Assembly: GCF_018131015.1 (NCBI RefSeq) | Contig: NZ_JAFCJJ010000004.1 | Span: forward strand, 344,076-408,075 | Direction: 5' to 3' | Origin: Bradyrhizobium diazoefficiens | GTDB lineage: Bacteria > Pseudomonadota > Alphaproteobacteria > Rhizobiales > Xanthobacteraceae | Length of the DNA: 64,000 nucleotides | In this document: piece after piece, positions 62,727 to 64,000 of the stretch | Position numbering within the stretch: position 1 is the stretch's first letter | How the letters are laid out: each line of letters starts with the position of its first letter | Notes under the pieces: generated by a model | Seen by the model: only the letters and a program-made list of their open reading frames with translations | What the model was told of the DNA's origin: nothing | The model's database searches: none | Program-made: the position numbers and the translations under genes

Positions 62727-63806
62727 ATGCGGGCCGCGATTTTCAGAAATGGTGAGATTGTCGTCGACGGGATCGCCGAGCCGGTGCCGGGCCCCGGCCA
62801 GGTCCTGGTCAAAACGCTCGCCTGCGGCATCTGCGGCTCCGACTTGCACGCGCGCCAGCACGCCGGCCGCATGGTGGAGATGGCGAAGCGAACCGGGCGC
62901 ACGCCGATGGACCTGTCGCGCGACGTCGTGTTCGGCCACGAGTTCTGCTGCGAGATCGTGGACTACGGTCCCGGCACGATGCGCAGGCTCAAGCCGGGCG
63001 CGCATGTCTGCTCGATGCCGGCGCTGCTGACGGCGGAGGGTATCAAGGGCATCGGCTATTCCAACGACTTCGTCGGCGGCTACGCCGAGCAGATGCTGCT
63101 CAGCGAGCCGCTGCTGCTCGAAGTGCCCAACGGCCTCGCGCCCGAACATGCCGCGCTCACCGAGCCGCTCGCCGTGGGCGTTCATGCCGTGGCCAAGGCG
63201 GGCATCACCGGCAAGGAGGTGCCGCTCGTGATCGGCTGTGGTCCCGTCGGGCTTGCCGTGATCGCGGCGCTCCGGATCAAGGGCCTGCACCCAATCGTCG
63301 CCGCCGACTATTCGCCGACGCGCCGCGCGCTCGCGGAGAGGCTTGGGGCGGATATCGTCGTCGACCCAAGAGTGTCGCAGCCCTATGCGACCTGGGCCGA
63401 GCACGCCCAGATGTCGGACGCCGAGAAGGCGGCCCGCCCGCCATTCCAGGCGATGCTGCCGGCGCTGAAGCCCGCGGTCATCTTCGAATGCGTCGGCGTG
63501 CCCGGCCTGCTGCAGCAAGTGTTCGAGGGCGCGCCGCGCGATGCCAGGATCGTCGTGGTCGGCGTCTGCATGGAGAGCGACAGAAGCGAGCCCATGCTCG
63601 GCATCATGAAGGAGCTCAACGTCCAGTACGTGCTCGCCTACACGCCGGAGGAGTTCGCAGCCTCGCTGCGCCTGATCGCGGAAGGGCAGGTGGACGCGGC
63701 TGCGATGGTGACGGCGGAGGTCGGCATCGACGGCGTGGCACAAGCGTTCACCGATCTCGCCAATCCCGAGGCGCATACCAAGATCATCGTGCAGCCGTGG
63801 AGATGA
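62727..63806 (+). CDS. Zinc-binding MDR dehydrogenase
   Basis: 359-residue MDR protein. Catalytic zinc ligands are in LACGICGSDLHAR and FGHEFCCEI; NAD loop in VIGCGPVGLAVIAAL. The four structural-zinc cysteines are absent (the region reads HVCSMPALLTAEG), so it lacks the second zinc. Substrate unknown. GGGAGGAG precedes ATG 62727. Confidence 0.85.
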   Translation: MRAAIFRNGEIVVDGIAEPVPGPGQVLVKTLACGICGSDLHARQHAGRMVEMAKRTGRTPMDLSRDVVFGHEFCCEIVDYGPGTMRRLKPGAHVCSMPALLTAEGIKGIGYSNDFVGGYAEQMLLSEPLLLEVPNGLAPEHAALTEPLAVGVHAVAKAGITGKEVPLVIGCGPVGLAVIAALRIKGLHPIVAADYSPTRRALAERLGADIVVDPRVSQPYATWAEHAQMSDAEKAARPPFQAMLPALKPAVIFECVGVPGLLQQVFEGAPRDARIVVVGVCMESDRSEPMLGIMKELNVQYVLAYTPEEFAASLRLIAEGQVDAAAMVTAEVGIDGVAQAFTDLANPEAHTKIIVQPWR

Positions 63807-63836
63807 TGGTGTAGCCGCGAAGGCGGTGCGTTCCGT

Positions 63837-63860
63837 CTCCCGCTTGCGGGGGAGGGCCGG
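63837..63860. repeat. CTCCC palindrome after the last gene
   Basis: CTCCCGC-TT-GCGGGGGAG is a short palindrome related to the elements at 54855 and 60529. It lies 31 bp after the dehydrogenase stop and is followed by GC-rich filler to about 63930 with no gene. Confidence 0.55.
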
Positions 63861-63959
63861 GGAGGGGGTGCTTCTGCATCGGGAGTCTCTCCGCGGAGAA
63901 AGCCCTCACCCGGCGCTACGCGCCGACCTTGTGTCCGAAAAACTTGCCAGAATGTGCGA

Positions 63960-63985
63960 ACGGGCGGTTCTGACCAACCGCCCGT
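63960..63985. terminator. Hairpin near the window end
   Basis: ACGGGCGGTT-CTGACC-AACCGCCCGT is a perfect 10-bp stem. It may terminate a convergent gene lying beyond the window. No T-run is seen within the window. Confidence 0.5.
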
Positions 63986-64000
63986 CGCTGGAACTGAGCC

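Overview
The window looks like the chromosome of a Bradyrhizobium or close relative (Alphaproteobacteria, Nitrobacteraceae). The DNA is GC-rich throughout. It carries the rhizobial fixNOQP-fixGHIS high-affinity oxidase block with FixK-type boxes, and a nitrate assimilation block in the order nrtABC-narK-haemoglobin-flp-nasC, which I recall as the order in Bradyrhizobium japonicum. The short palindromic intergenic repeats typical of this group occur at several places. I saw no insertion sequence, phage, CRISPR array, rRNA or tRNA.

Layout. 1-900: universal stress protein end and a CBS-domain protein. 1034-9010: fixNOQP (cbb3 oxidase) and fixGHIS (its assembly), each behind a FixK box. 9007-16251: MFS exporter, periplasmic cupin, small secreted protein, peroxiredoxin, LysR regulator, 3-hydroxybutyrate dehydrogenase, patatin lipase, and a DUF2236/MpaB-like gene broken by an in-frame stop. 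16410-27546: glycogen synthase, class III CoA-transferase, a five-gene dipeptide-type ABC importer, alcohol dehydrogenase, isocitrate/isopropylmalate-type dehydrogenase, ASCH protein. 27569-41131: regulators, small secreted proteins, enoyl-CoA hydratase, L,D-transpeptidase, CcdA, a histidine-rich protein, cytochrome b561, an enolase-superfamily enzyme, an orphan HWE histidine kinase and several very small ORFs. 41383-46699: TRAP transporter, serine hydrolase, intradiol dioxygenase. 46710-59336: nitrate/nitrite block. 59594-63806: SMP-30 lactonase, aldo/keto reductase, DMT permease and zinc dehydrogenase.

The most interesting signal is regulatory and lies in the nitrate block. Three transcription units (FNT channel plus PP2C/kinase on the minus strand; nrtABC; narK onward) each have a sigma-54-type -24/-12 promoter. 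Each has a pair of NtrC-like dyads of form GC(A/T)C-N7-G(T/A)GC, centres 18 bp apart, with the pair midpoint 137-138 bp upstream of the predicted start. The divergent FNT and nrtA promoters share one pair placed exactly midway between them. Each predicted transcript begins, within a few bases of its 5' end, with a short hairpin whose hexaloop fits A-(A/C)-C-G-A-(A/C), that is A at position 1 and G at position 4, as in RNA targets of ANTAR antiterminators such as NasT. A fused PP2C phosphatase/protein kinase with a C-terminal membrane anchor would thus belong to the nitrate regulon, together with a formate/nitrite-type channel.

How the genes cooperate (inference from families): nitrate enters by NrtABC or NarK and is reduced by NasC using electrons from Flp. 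The haemoglobin handles NO formed on the way, and the FNT channel moves nitrite. No nitrite reductase or nasST gene is in the window, so these must lie elsewhere. The fix block serves microaerobic respiration.
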